A stretch of 62,597 bases of DNA from Gammaproteobacteria bacterium. GTDB taxonomy: Bacteria; Pseudomonadota; Gammaproteobacteria; Pseudomonadales; Pseudohongiellaceae. The DNA is taken from the NCBI GenBank assembly GCA_024639905.1, contig JAHEGE010000010.1, positions 1 to 62,597 on the forward strand. The letters are read 5' to 3'. The first letter of the stretch is position 1, and each line of letters starts with the position of its first letter. The position numbers were made by a program, and so were the translations under genes. Positions 52,415 through 61,790 of the stretch are shown in pieces. Under the pieces are notes generated by a model. That model was not told where the DNA came from. It ran no database searches and was given only the letters and a program-made list of their open reading frames with translations.

Positions 52415-54100
52415 CTAATACCAATAGCGATAGCGCAAGACGTTGTTTTGCGAACGCTGCGGCACGCCGCCTTTGATCACCGGCCGAAACGTCGAATCAC
52501 GCACAAGCCGCTTGAGCCGACTCAGCTGCAGGGCATTGTCCGCAGTCTCGGCGGTCAGCACGCGCACGTTACGCACGATCCCGTTCTCACTGACATCGAG
52601 GACAACGTCAGCGTAGTCGTGGCGCAGCGCCTGCTTGCTGTCTTTAGCCGCGTCGCCGGCCGTATCGCTCATCGCCGCAAATTTCTGCAAGGCGTTGGCT
52701 TGTTCTCCGGCGAAAGACGGCATGTGCACGATGTGCCCAAAGTGCTGTTCGAGCAGCGTGTCGGCGGCTGGCTGATTAGCGAGCAGGTTCCACGCGTTGA
52801 GGTATTGCTCGTGAGCATCCTTGATGCGGCCAAACAACAAATACCAATCCGCTAAATTGCTAAACGCCTCGGCAATCGCAATGGCGTCGTCGCGTTTATC
52901 GAGCTCATACTTGAGTATTTGCGACAGCGCGTTGGCGCCGCTGGAAAAGCCGAGCGACGCAGCGCCGCGAGGCTGAGCAAGCCGCTCGCGCATCAGCGAC
53001 TGTGAATTGCGGATATCTGCCCGGTTCATGTCGGCGGCCAGCTCGGGATGACGCGAAAGAAGATAAGACGAACTCGCGATGCCGCGCATGTAATTCACGA
53101 GGCGGGAGTCTTGCGGGCCGAAATATTGGCGCACCATGCGCGCCGCCGCGCTGTAATACATTAGCGCATTGCTAAGCCGCAGCCCGAGGGAATCACCGTG
53201 GCCCACATAGTACGCGCGCAAGTTCCACTCGGCGATGCTGTCCAGCACCGGGATCATGCGCGGGTCTTCAGGCCCAAACGCGCGCCGTTGAATAAAGTAC
53301 AAATAGTCGAAGGTTTCGTCTGCTTCGCCCCACAGGCCCAGGGCCAATTGGCTCTGTAACTTTTCTTCCACGGCGGCGAGCTGGCCGGTTGAGTGCAGCC
53401 CTGAATTAATGCGGTTAATGTGCACGGCGCGATCGAAGACACTGATGGCCTCTTCGTGCTCACCTTGCTGCTGCAGCAGTCCACCGAGCGCGCTGAGCTC
53501 CTCAGCCAAGGTGGGATTCCACACGCCTCCGTTGACTTCAAGATCGGCCACCGAGGCATAGTATTCGTCGATAGCCCGTTCTCGAGCGAGCGCCTCGTCT
53601 GCCGCATCGCGGCTCTCTGTCTCGGCATTGTTTGATTGCGCCGCGACCTGCCCCAGCGTGCGGAAATACGGCACGCCACCGCGCACGAGGGGCGAACGGC
53701 CCGCGAGTGAGTAGCGCGCCGAGGACTGGCTTTCAGATTGAAAATGCGCGGGAGAGAATCGTGCGGCGCGTCTGACTGCGGTTTCGATCCCGCCTGGAAT
53801 TTGATGATAGAAAGGCGACGGCGCGATTAACGTGACTGGCTCCTCGACCAGCTTCAACTCCAACTCTGCCCGCGGCGTAGGCAGTGGCGGTTCGATCTGC
53901 TCCTCGGCCTGCGCAGCAACCTCGACCGCGCTTAGAGACACGGTGCACATGAGAGACACAGCGCAGAAGAGGCGGCTAGAGAGAAGGCTAAAGAGGCAGC
54001 TAAAGAGACGGCTAATAGCTCTCTCCGCCCCGAACATTCGGAGCGCGGAGTTAGCAATGCCGCGTCGTACGCGACTGTCATCCGCTGGGAAACTACGCAT
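52415..54100 (-). CDS. TPR protein with TonB-C-like C-terminal domain
   Basis: 561 aa from ATG 54100 (AGGAAG four bases upstream). A hydrophobic region (about residues 30-62) precedes AQAEEQIEPPLPTPRAELELKLVEEPVTLIAPSP and serves as signal or anchor. The middle is helical, with TPR units (LAEELSALGGLLQQQGEHEEAISVFDRAVHINRINSG, AEAFSNLADWYLLFGRIKDAHEQYLNAWNLL). The last about 75 residues (YADVVLDVSENGIVRNVRVLTAETADNALQLSRLKRLVRDSTFRPVIKGGVP) match the TonB C-terminal pattern of a strand, helix and FRPx...G. It heads the minus-strand run; 123 bp separate it from the next gene. Unnamed. Confidence 0.78.
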   Translation of the reverse strand: MRSFPADDSRVRRGIANSALRMFGAERAISRLFSCLFSLLSSRLFCAVSLMCTVSLSAVEVAAQAEEQIEPPLPTPRAELELKLVEEPVTLIAPSPFYHQIPGGIETAVRRAARFSPAHFQSESQSSARYSLAGRSPLVRGGVPYFRTLGQVAAQSNNAETESRDAADEALARERAIDEYYASVADLEVNGGVWNPTLAEELSALGGLLQQQGEHEEAISVFDRAVHINRINSGLHSTGQLAAVEEKLQSQLALGLWGEADETFDYLYFIQRRAFGPEDPRMIPVLDSIAEWNLRAYYVGHGDSLGLRLSNALMYYSAAARMVRQYFGPQDSRLVNYMRGIASSSYLLSRHPELAADMNRADIRNSQSLMRERLAQPRGAASLGFSSGANALSQILKYELDKRDDAIAIAEAFSNLADWYLLFGRIKDAHEQYLNAWNLLANQPAADTLLEQHFGHIVHMPSFAGEQANALQKFAAMSDTAGDAAKDSKQALRHDYADVVLDVSENGIVRNVRVLTAETADNALQLSRLKRLVRDSTFRPVIKGGVPQRSQNNVLRYRYWY

Positions 54101-54329
54101 TTCTTCCTTTCACTGGCTTTGATCTACACGTCTACGATTGACGCTGAAGCCAAGATCAGCGCGACACCAAAGGGTTTTCGCCTGCATGAAGAAGGTTATA
54201 GCACCTCGGGAATTTAACTGTAAACGAGTTCCCCCGCCCACGGCGCACGAGAGGCCGTCATCACCGCTCGTCTTCACGCCTTTTTCTCTTATAATCGCCC
54301 TGCAAACTGAGCTAAAAATAGGACTCACC

Positions 54330-55151
54330 GTGCCCGAACTCCCCGAAGTAGAAACCACCCGCCGCGGCATTGAGCCCCATGTCGAAGGCAAGCGCATCGC
54401 CCGGCTCGTCGTGCGCGAACGGCGGCTCCGCTGGCCGATTTCGGCGGCGCTCGAGTCGCTAATCGAGGGGCGCGAGATCGACGCTGTCGAGCGCCGAGGT
54501 AAATACTTACTCCTGCGGATAGGGTCTGGAAACCTGATTATTCACCTAGGTATGAGCGGCAGCCTCAGGGTCATCCCAGACGGAACGACGGCCGCGCTCA
54601 AGCGGCATGACCACGTCGATCTGGTGCTCGCAGACAACACCGTGCTGCGCTACCACGACCCCCGCCGCTTTGGCTGTGTGCTCTGGCAAGACGGCCCCAT
54701 CGACGCCCATCCGCTTATCGCCTCGCTGGGTCCCGAGCCTTTGTCGGCGGCATTCAGCGCGCAGCAACTTCACTCGCGCAGCCGCGGGCGCAAGGCGCCC
54801 ATCAAGACGTTCATCATGGACAGCAAGGTAGTGGTCGGCGTGGGGAATATTTATGCGAACGAGGCGCTGTTTTTCGCCGGCATTAACCCCCAGCGCGCCG
54901 CGGGCAAGTTGTCGCTAGCCCGCTATGCGCTGCTAACCGACTGCATCAAACGCGTGCTCGCCCGCGCCATCGAGGTTGGCGGTACGACGCTACGAGACTT
55001 CACCGGTAGTGATGGCCAGCCTGGGTATTTCGCGCAGTCGCTGCAGGTGTATGGGCGCGGCGGGGAGCCGTGCAAACAGTGTGCGAAGCCGCTAAAAGAG
55101 ATTCGTCTGGGGCAGCGCAGCACCGTGTATTGCACGGCGTGCCAACGCTAA
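54330..55151 (+). CDS. mutM: Formamidopyrimidine-DNA glycosylase
   Basis: MutM (Fpg) removes 8-oxoguanine and formamidopyrimidines. The start is GTG at 54330, giving the mature [16 protein letters not shown] with catalytic Pro and Glu. The beta-catalytic Lys is in [27 protein letters not shown]2TH ([28 protein letters not shown]) and zinc finger ([26 protein letters not shown]) are complete, followed by the stop. It is convergent with coaD, ten bases apart. The 229-bp gap upstream contains the divergent promoter region with TATAAT-like sequence near 54291. Confidence 0.96.
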   Translation: MPELPEVETTRRGIEPHVEGKRIARLVVRERRLRWPISAALESLIEGREIDAVERRGKYLLLRIGSGNLIIHLGMSGSLRVIPDGTTAALKRHDHVDLVLADNTVLRYHDPRRFGCVLWQDGPIDAHPLIASLGPEPLSAAFSAQQLHSRSRGRKAPIKTFIMDSKVVVGVGNIYANEALFFAGINPQRAAGKLSLARYALLTDCIKRVLARAIEVGGTTLRDFTGSDGQPGYFAQSLQVYGRGGEPCKQCAKPLKEIRLGQRSTVYCTACQR

Positions 55152-55161
55152 AAACCCCACA

Positions 55162-55644
55162 CTAGACTTTCGAATAGGCCTTCATAGCCTCGACCACCGC
55201 CGGATGCGCAAACTGCGAGATATCGCCGCCGTAGGACGAGATTTCGCGCACCAGCGTGGAGGAGATGTACGACAAGTGCTCGGCCGGTGCGAGAAAGACG
55301 GTTTCGATAGAGGGTTCTAACACGCGGTTCATGCCCACGAGCTGAAACTCGTATTCGAAGTCGGCCACGGTGCGCAGGCCACGCAGGATGATCTTGGAGT
55401 CGACTTCCTTCACGAACTGAATAAGCAGGTTATCGAACGAGCGCACCTCAACATTGGGCAGGTGGGCCAGCACTTCGCGTGCAAGCTCGACACGCTGCTC
55501 CGTGGGCATGGCGCTGCTCTTCTGCCGGTTGGAGCCGACGACGCCGACGATGATGTGATCGAAAAGCCTCGATGCGCGCTCCACCAGGTCGGTGTGGCCA
55601 TTGGTAATCGGATTAAACGTTCCGGGGTAGACGGCTGTCTTCAT
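55162..55644 (-). CDS. coaD: Phosphopantetheine adenylyltransferase
   Basis: CoaD catalyses the penultimate step of coenzyme A synthesis. Starting at ATG 55644 gives [29 protein letters not shown], the family opening with the (T/H)xGH nucleotidyltransferase motif; a longer frame to 55734 is not conserved in kind. [20 protein letters not shown] and [23 protein letters not shown] complete the active site. At 160 aa it is standard length. rsmD lies upstream on the same strand, a pairing common in gammaproteobacteria. Confidence 0.97.
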   Translation of the reverse strand: MKTAVYPGTFNPITNGHTDLVERASRLFDHIIVGVVGSNRQKSSAMPTEQRVELAREVLAHLPNVEVRSFDNLLIQFVKEVDSKIILRGLRTVADFEYEFQLVGMNRVLEPSIETVFLAPAEHLSYISSTLVREISSYGGDISQFAHPAVVEAMKAYSKV

Positions 55645-55746
55645 GGGGCTCTCTCGATGGGCTCTTATTGCTTTAAGGTGAGGTGCGCGGAGGCGAGTTG
55701 CCGGCATTCTAGCGAATCGACCTGCTGCCCACAATCGCGGCCTGAA

Positions 55747-55766
55747 CCTAAGCTTGCAGGCTTAGG
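55747..55766 (-). terminator. Small hairpin at the rsmD stop
   Basis: CCTAAGC (55747-55753) pairs with GCTTAGG (55760-55766) around six bases. It overlaps the rsmD stop codon and has no U-run after it, so it may only affect mRNA stability. Confidence 0.3.
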
Positions 55767-56418
55767 CTGTGGGCGCGGTAGGCAAAGGCGCAATCTGCAA
55801 AAGAGTCGAATGCACCGCCCCCGCCCGCTTCGTTTTCGCCACGCGCCAGCCGGCGGGAAAAGACTCTGCAGCCAAGGGCGCTGATGTTTCTACGTAGACG
55901 AGCGCGCCGGGGGCGAGGCACCCTGAATCGGCGAGGGCCTGGCACACCCGCAGCTGCATCGCCTCTGCGAAAGGGGGATCGACGAAGACCAGGTCGAATG
56001 TTCGCTGGGAGTTGGCTGCCAACCATTGCAGCGCATCGGCGGCGATCACCTCAACACTGCTCGCGGCGAGCGCCTGCTTGTTAACGCGCAGGCTCGCCGC
56101 CGCCGCCGCGTTCTTCTCCACTAACACCACGCTGCTCGCACCGCGCGAGGCGGCCTCGAAGCCGAGCGCGCCGCTACCGGCAAAGAGGTCCAACACGCGC
56201 GCTGCAGGCACGCTGCGCTGCAACCAGTTAAACAGGGTCTCGCGCACGCGATCGGCGGTCGGCCTTAGGCCTTCGGCAGAGGGAAAGTTGAGTTTGCGGC
56301 TGCGCCATTCGCCGCCAATAATGCGCACGCTGCCGCCACGCTGGTCGGCCCCGCGCGACGTGGTTTTGGTCTGAGCAGCGACGCTGCGCGAAGGGCTGGC
56401 TTGGCGTTTGGCATTCAT
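55762..56418 (-). CDS. rsmD: 16S rRNA (guanine(966)-N(2))-methyltransferase
   Basis: A 218-aa SAM-dependent methyltransferase, from ATG 56418 (the longer frame to 56643 has no conserved content). After a basic N-terminal tail come VRIIGGEWRSRKLNFPSAEGLRPTADRVRETLFNWL, LDLFAGSGALGFEAASRGASSVVLVEKN (SAM motif I) and FDLVFVDPPFAEA (catalytic DPPF). It is divergent from ftsY, as in many gammaproteobacteria. Confidence 0.95.
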   Translation of the reverse strand: MNAKRQASPSRSVAAQTKTTSRGADQRGGSVRIIGGEWRSRKLNFPSAEGLRPTADRVRETLFNWLQRSVPAARVLDLFAGSGALGFEAASRGASSVVLVEKNAAAAASLRVNKQALAASSVEVIAADALQWLAANSQRTFDLVFVDPPFAEAMQLRVCQALADSGCLAPGALVYVETSAPLAAESFPAGWRVAKTKRAGAVHSTLLQIAPLPTAPTA

Positions 56419-56525
56419 GCCGCCAAGTGTAACCGCATCCTGCCGTGCCACAAGCGCTGTCGTGCGATTGGCGCCGCGAATGGTGGTAACATGCACGCCT
56501 CTACAACGCGCGGGTAATCGAGACG

Positions 56526-57692
56526 ATGTTTGGCTTTGGCAAGAAGAAAAAAGACGAGGCGTTAGCAACAGAGCAAGCTGGCCTCGTCTCTCCATCTGAT
56601 AATCCGTCTGATACCTCATCTGATATGCCTTCCGACGCGCCACACATGCAGCCCGCTGCCGAGCCTACAAGTGGCACAAGCGAAGACCTGCCAGCATCGC
56701 AAGAATCCAAGCCTGCGCCGCAAAAGCCCGGCTTCTTCGGCCGCCTGCGCGCCGGGCTGAGTCGCACGCGCGGCAAGCTGAGCGAAGGCATCGGCGCGGT
56801 GGTGCTCGGACGCAAGCAGGTCGACGCCGCGCTGCTCGACGATGTCGAGACCCAGCTGCTGTCTGCCGATGTGGGGTTGGATGCAACCGACACGATTATC
56901 GACGGCCTGCGCGCGCGGCTTGGCCGCAAACAGCTCGGCGACGCCGACGCGTTTATGGCGGCGCTGCGCGAAGAACTGCGCGCCCTGCTCGAGCCCTGCG
57001 ATGTGCCGCTGATTATCGACACGAGTCGCAAGCCTTTTGTGATTTTGATGGTGGGCGTTAACGGCGTAGGCAAGACCACAACGATCGGCAAGCTCGCCAA
57101 GCGCTATCAAAACGAAGGACACAGCGTGATGCTCGCCGCCGGCGACACCTTCCGCGCCGCTGCTGTCGAACAGCTGCAGGTGTGGGGCGAGCGCAACGAC
57201 GTGCCGGTTGTAGCGCAGGCCACGGGGGCCGACAGCGCGTCGGTTATTTTCGATGCCTATCAAAGCGCCAAGGCGAAGGGCGTGGACGTACTCATCGCCG
57301 ACACCGCGGGCCGCTTGCACACCAAAGACAACCTGATGACCGAGCTCGAAAAGATCGTGCGCGTGTTGAAGAAGCAAGAAGAGCGGCTGCCCGACGAGGT
57401 GTTGCTGGTTTTAGATGCGACCACGGGTCAGAACGCACTGAGCCAGGCGGACAGCTTTCACAAGTCGACAACGCTTACCGGCCTTGCCCTCACCAAGCTC
57501 GACGGTAGCGCCAAGGGCGGCGTCGCATTTGCGCTCGCTAAACGCCTCGGCATACCCCTGCGCTTTATCGGGGTGGGCGAACAGATAGACGACCTAAGAC
57601 CCTTTAATGCTGCAGACTTCGTCTCCGCCCTGTTCGATAGCGAGGCGGGTGATTCGGAAGTAGGCGACAGCCAAGGCCAGACAAGTGAATGA
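56526..57692 (+). CDS. ftsY: Signal recognition particle receptor FtsY
   Basis: The SRP receptor GTPase, 388 aa. A short acidic A domain (MFGFGKKKKDEALATEQAG...) is followed by the N domain (FFGRLRAGLSRTRGKLSEGIGAVVLGRK) and the G domain: P-loop GVNGVGKTTTIGKLAKRY, AGDTFRAAAVEQLQVW, ADTAGRLHTKDNLM, LDATTGQNAL, TKLDGSAKGG and FIGVGEQIDDLRPF. The A domain is shorter than in E. coli. Overlaps ftsE by ATGA. Confidence 0.97.
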   Translation: MFGFGKKKKDEALATEQAGLVSPSDNPSDTSSDMPSDAPHMQPAAEPTSGTSEDLPASQESKPAPQKPGFFGRLRAGLSRTRGKLSEGIGAVVLGRKQVDAALLDDVETQLLSADVGLDATDTIIDGLRARLGRKQLGDADAFMAALREELRALLEPCDVPLIIDTSRKPFVILMVGVNGVGKTTTIGKLAKRYQNEGHSVMLAAGDTFRAAAVEQLQVWGERNDVPVVAQATGADSASVIFDAYQSAKAKGVDVLIADTAGRLHTKDNLMTELEKIVRVLKKQEERLPDEVLLVLDATTGQNALSQADSFHKSTTLTGLALTKLDGSAKGGVAFALAKRLGIPLRFIGVGEQIDDLRPFNAADFVSALFDSEAGDSEVGDSQGQTSE

Positions 57693-58369
57693 TTACTCTC
57701 GACAGAGTTAGCAAACGCTATAGCGGCGGTCAGGATGCACTCGCCAACCTGAGTGTCTCGCTCGGGCGCGGCGAGTTTGCGTTTGTGACTGGTCACTCCG
57801 GCGCCGGCAAGAGCACCCTGCTCAGGCTCGTGCTGGGCCTCGAGAAGGCCAGTGGCGGCAGACTGGTCGTGAATGGCCGCGAACTCGGCGCGTTGAGCGC
57901 CCGCGACCTGCCCGCCCATCGCCGTGAGATCGGCACCGTATTTCAAGACCACCAACTGCTCAACGACCGCAGCGTCTTCGACAACGTCGCCCTGCCACTC
58001 GAGATCTCCGGACTCGATCCGCGCGAGAGCCAGCGCCGCGTGCGCGCGGCACTCGACAAGGTTGGCTTGCTTGCCAAGGAGAAAGCCAACCCCATGGCGC
58101 TGTCGGGCGGCGAGCAGCAACGCGTCGGCATCGCCCGCGCGGTAGTCAACACGCCGCGCATCATCCTCGCGGACGAGCCTACCGGCAACCTCGACCCAGA
58201 ATTGTCTGCCGAGATCATGGCCTTGTTCGCCCAGTTTAGGAGCGTGGGCGTGTGCCTACTGGTCGCGAGTCACGACCGCACGCTTATCGATGAGCTAGGC
58301 TATCGTACGCTCACGCTCGAGCAGGGTCGCCTCGTCGACGACTCCAGTTCACGCAGGGACAAGCCATGA
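57689..58369 (+). CDS. ftsE: Cell division ATP-binding protein FtsE
   Basis: ABC ATPase of the FtsEX complex, which activates peptidoglycan hydrolases at the septum. Walker [13 protein letters not shown]-loop VFQDHQLL, signature [15 protein letters not shown], Walker [15 protein letters not shown] and the switch His in ASHDRTL are present. 226 aa. Translationally coupled to ftsY and ftsX by ATGA overlaps. Confidence 0.97.
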   Translation: MITLDRVSKRYSGGQDALANLSVSLGRGEFAFVTGHSGAGKSTLLRLVLGLEKASGGRLVVNGRELGALSARDLPAHRREIGTVFQDHQLLNDRSVFDNVALPLEISGLDPRESQRRVRAALDKVGLLAKEKANPMALSGGEQQRVGIARAVVNTPRIILADEPTGNLDPELSAEIMALFAQFRSVGVCLLVASHDRTLIDELGYRTLTLEQGRLVDDSSSRRDKP

Positions 58370-59346
58370 GCCCAGCGCAGCCAGAACGCCGCCATCCAAA
58401 CCAGCCGACAGGCAGTGCGAGCCGCAAAGCCAAGCGCGTCTCGCCGCTCGCTGTGCATTGGCGGGAAGCGACGCGCGCAGCGCAGCGACTGTGGCGCGCG
58501 CGTGCAGGCACCGCCGCCACCGTGCTGTTAATCGGAATCGCGCTGCTTTTGCCTGCCTTGGTCGTTAGCTTGCAGCGGGCTTTACAAGCCGGGCTACAGG
58601 GCGTCGAGGCGCAGGCCAGCGTGAGCGTGTATCTTACGCTCGAATCCAGTAATGACGATGCCATTCAAGTAAGTGAGCAGATACTTACGCTCGATGGCGC
58701 AGAGTCGATTGAGCGTATCGATCCCGATGCCGCGCTCGCCGCGCTTGCCGCATCGCTGGGCCTAGCGGACAGCCTCGCCGCCCTCTCGAGCAATCCACTG
58801 CCGACGACGCTGCTGGTAAGCATCGACGCCGATGCGGGAGCTTTAAGTGAGACGGCCACTGCCCTTGCCGCGTCTATTCGGGGCCTCGACGGTGTCGACA
58901 GCGTGGCGGTTGAAGGTGCTTGGTTGCAGCGGCTCGAGGCACTGTCGAGCCTACTCGCCCGCGCCGCGCGGCTTCTTGGCTTGCTCGTTGGGGTGGGATT
59001 GCTCACCGCCTTGGGCAACACCATTCGCCTCGCGGTGGAAGAGCGACGCGATGAGATTCGCGTCAGCAAACTCATCGGCGCCAGCGATGCCTATGTTGCA
59101 AGGCCTTTCTTGTATACCGGCACGTTCCTCGGGTTGGCCGGCGGGCTCCTCGCCGCACTGCTCCTGCTTATTGTGGTTGCTGTCCTTACTAGCACGGCGC
59201 AGACTCTGTTTGGGCTTTATGGCAGTAGCGCGACCCTACCTCCGCTTGCCACTCTCGGCTTGGCGCTCACGCCCCTCGGCGGCGCGTTGGGCTGGACGGC
59301 GGCGTACGTAGCCAGTCACAGGGCGATTCGCCGCTGCGAGCCTTGA
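58366..59346 (+). CDS. ftsX: Cell division protein FtsX
   Basis: Membrane subunit of FtsEX, 326 aa. A basic N-terminal tail precedes TM1 (GTAATVLLIGIALLLPALVVSL), then the periplasmic domain (QAGLQGVEAQASVSVYLTLES..., AIQVSEQILTLDGAESIERIDPDAAL) and three more helices (LLGLLVGVGLLTALGNTIRL, FLGLAGGLLAALLLLIVVAVL, PPLATLGLALTPLGGALGWTAAYVAS). The segment RRDEIRVSKLIGASDAYVARPFLYTG is the FtsX signature. Confidence 0.95.
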   Translation: MSPAQPERRHPNQPTGSASRKAKRVSPLAVHWREATRAAQRLWRARAGTAATVLLIGIALLLPALVVSLQRALQAGLQGVEAQASVSVYLTLESSNDDAIQVSEQILTLDGAESIERIDPDAALAALAASLGLADSLAALSSNPLPTTLLVSIDADAGALSETATALAASIRGLDGVDSVAVEGAWLQRLEALSSLLARAARLLGLLVGVGLLTALGNTIRLAVEERRDEIRVSKLIGASDAYVARPFLYTGTFLGLAGGLLAALLLLIVVAVLTSTAQTLFGLYGSSATLPPLATLGLALTPLGGALGWTAAYVASHRAIRRCEP

Positions 59347-59555
59347 AATCGCCATTCGCGTCCCCACTTTTGGGATAGGCCTAGGTCTTTTCAAGTCAGA
59401 CACAGGCGCCAATTAGCTGGGACGAGAGTGCCAGCAAGCACGAAAGGTGGTAAACTCACCGTTATAGAAGTGAGGAATCGGGAAGCCAGCGCGGGCCGCT
59501 TACGGGCGCGAAGGAACCGAAAACACGATTCTCTGCGTAGAAGCGTGTAAATCCC

Positions 59556-59579
59556 TTACGGTAATTATCAGTTACGGTA
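59556..59579 (+). promoter_or_regulatory. Direct TTACGGTA repeats upstream of rpoH
   Basis: TTACGGTA occurs at 59556-59563 and 59572-59579, spaced 16 bases start to start, with TTAC again at 59581 and 59591. They lie 60-85 bases before the rpoH start, in the 293-bp leader. They could be an operator or part of a promoter. No factor can be named. Confidence 0.4.
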
Positions 59580-59639
59580 GTTACCAGGTGTTACTCCAAA
59601 CAACGTGGGCTGAGAATTCAGGCACAAGGATGAGTAAAA

Positions 59640-60557
<918 letters not shown>

Positions 60558-60563
60558 CACCGG

Positions 60564-60639
60564 GGGAAAAGGGAAAAAGGGGTTAGACCCCTTTTGCACC
60601 CAGAACCGGAACACCCAAAAGGGGTCTGACCCCTTTTCC
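60564..60639. repeat. AAAAGGGGTCTGACCCCTTTT-type palindromes, inverted pair
   Basis: AAAAAGGGGTTAGACCCCTTTT (60574-60595) and AAAAGGGGTCTGACCCCTTTT (60617-60637) are near-palindromes separated by about 20 bases. They are related in core (GGGGTC...GACCCC) but distinct from the GGGGTCAGGTCTTTC family, and occur only here in the window, between rpoH and the DUF423 gene. Confidence 0.9.
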
Positions 60640-60650
60640 GAGACACTTCG

Positions 60651-61034
60651 ATGCCTAACCTCTTTCTATTTCTCGCCGGTGTCAGTGGCTTCCTCGGCGT
60701 CGGCATCGGTGCGTTTGGTGCGCACGCATTAAAAGACAAACTCACGCCCGAACTGGCGGCGACGTTTCAGACCGGCGTGCAGTATCACCTCATCCACACA
60801 CTCGCGCTTTTCGGCGTTGGCCTATTGCTGTTGCTGATGCCGCAGGCGAGCCTCGCGCGCACCAGCGGCTGGCTATTCACAGTTGGCATCGTTTTATTTT
60901 CTGGCAGCCTCTACACACTCGCGCTAAGCGGTGTGCGTTGGCTTGGCGCCATCACCCCCTTGGGCGGCCTGTGCTTCCTCGCCGCGTGGGGAATTCTCGC
61001 GTGGCTTGCCCTGTCCACCCCGCTGCAGCAGTAG
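60651..61034 (+). CDS. DUF423 membrane protein
   Basis: 127 aa with four membrane helices (LFLFLAGVSGFLGVGIGAFGAHAL, YHLIHTLALFGVGLLLLLM, GWLFTVGIVLFSGSLYTLAL, PLGGLCFLAAWGILAWLAL). The GAFGAHALKDKL, YHLIHTLAL and FSGSLYTLAL segments are typical of DUF423 (YgdD). Function is unknown. It ends just before trmB. Confidence 0.93.
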   Translation: MPNLFLFLAGVSGFLGVGIGAFGAHALKDKLTPELAATFQTGVQYHLIHTLALFGVGLLLLLMPQASLARTSGWLFTVGIVLFSGSLYTLALSGVRWLGAITPLGGLCFLAAWGILAWLALSTPLQQ

Positions 61035-61041
61035 TTATTTT

Positions 61042-61761
61042 ATGAGCGACACCCCCGATCTCGAACCATCCAGTGCCGCGGCCAACGAGGCGCATCGCCC
61101 CATTCGCAGCTACGTCATACGCGCAGGACGCTACACCGACGCGCAGAAGATCGCGATCGACGTGCACTGGGATAATTTCGTCGTACCCTTCGAGCCGCGC
61201 CTGTTTTCCGTCGACGAACTGTTCGCCAACGCCAATCCGCTCACGGTCGAGATCGGCTTCGGCATGGGTGATTCGCTTTTAGAAATGGCGATTGCCAACC
61301 CCGAGCGCAATTTCCTCGGTATCGAGGTGCACAAGCCCGGCGTGGGCAAATTGCTGCACGGTTTGGCGGAGAATGGCTGCACCAACGTGAAGGTGTTTTG
61401 CCACGACGCCAAAGACATACTCGCGCACTGCCTTGCGCCGGCGAGCATCGATACCCTGCTGATTTTCTTTCCCGATCCGTGGCATAAGAAGCGGCATAAT
61501 AAACGCCGCCTCGTGCAGACCGACTTCATTACCGGCCTGCTGCCGCTGTTGACTGCCAACGGCCGCATCCATTTGGCGACCGACTGGGAGCCCTATGCCG
61601 AACACATGGTTGAGGCGATGGAGGCGGTACAAGGCATTAGCAACGCCAACGGCGCGACCAATTTTTGGGCAGAGCCCGATCGCCCTGGGACGAAATTCGA
61701 ACGCCGCGGCATTCGCCTCGGGCACGGTGTGTGGGATCTTCTTTACACCAAAAATGCCTAA
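61042..61761 (+). CDS. trmB: tRNA (guanine(46)-N(7))-methyltransferase
   Basis: TrmB methylates G46 in tRNA variable loops. 239 aa from ATG 61042; the longer frame into the DUF423 gene is a shadow. Motifs: LTVEIGFGMGDSLLEMAIANPERNFLGIEVHKPGVGKLL (SAM site), TLLIFFPDPWHKKRHNKRRLVQTDF (catalytic), IHLATDWEPYAEHMVE and TKFERRGIRLGHGVWDLLY at the end. Confidence 0.96.
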   Translation: MSDTPDLEPSSAAANEAHRPIRSYVIRAGRYTDAQKIAIDVHWDNFVVPFEPRLFSVDELFANANPLTVEIGFGMGDSLLEMAIANPERNFLGIEVHKPGVGKLLHGLAENGCTNVKVFCHDAKDILAHCLAPASIDTLLIFFPDPWHKKRHNKRRLVQTDFITGLLPLLTANGRIHLATDWEPYAEHMVEAMEAVQGISNANGATNFWAEPDRPGTKFERRGIRLGHGVWDLLYTKNA

Positions 61762-61790
61762 AGCCTGAAACCAGAACCTGAAACGAAAGC

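Noticed and set aside
40289..54100. Zorya-type phage defence based on the MotA-like channel
   Set aside because: No OmpA-domain ZorB, no ZorC/D/E-type helicase or nuclease; the VWA, SUMF1 and lipoprotein content does not fit.
40289..54100. Ordinary Tol-Pal or TonB-ExbBD operon
   Set aside because: No tolR/exbD, tolA, tolB or pal; the channel partners are VWA proteins instead.
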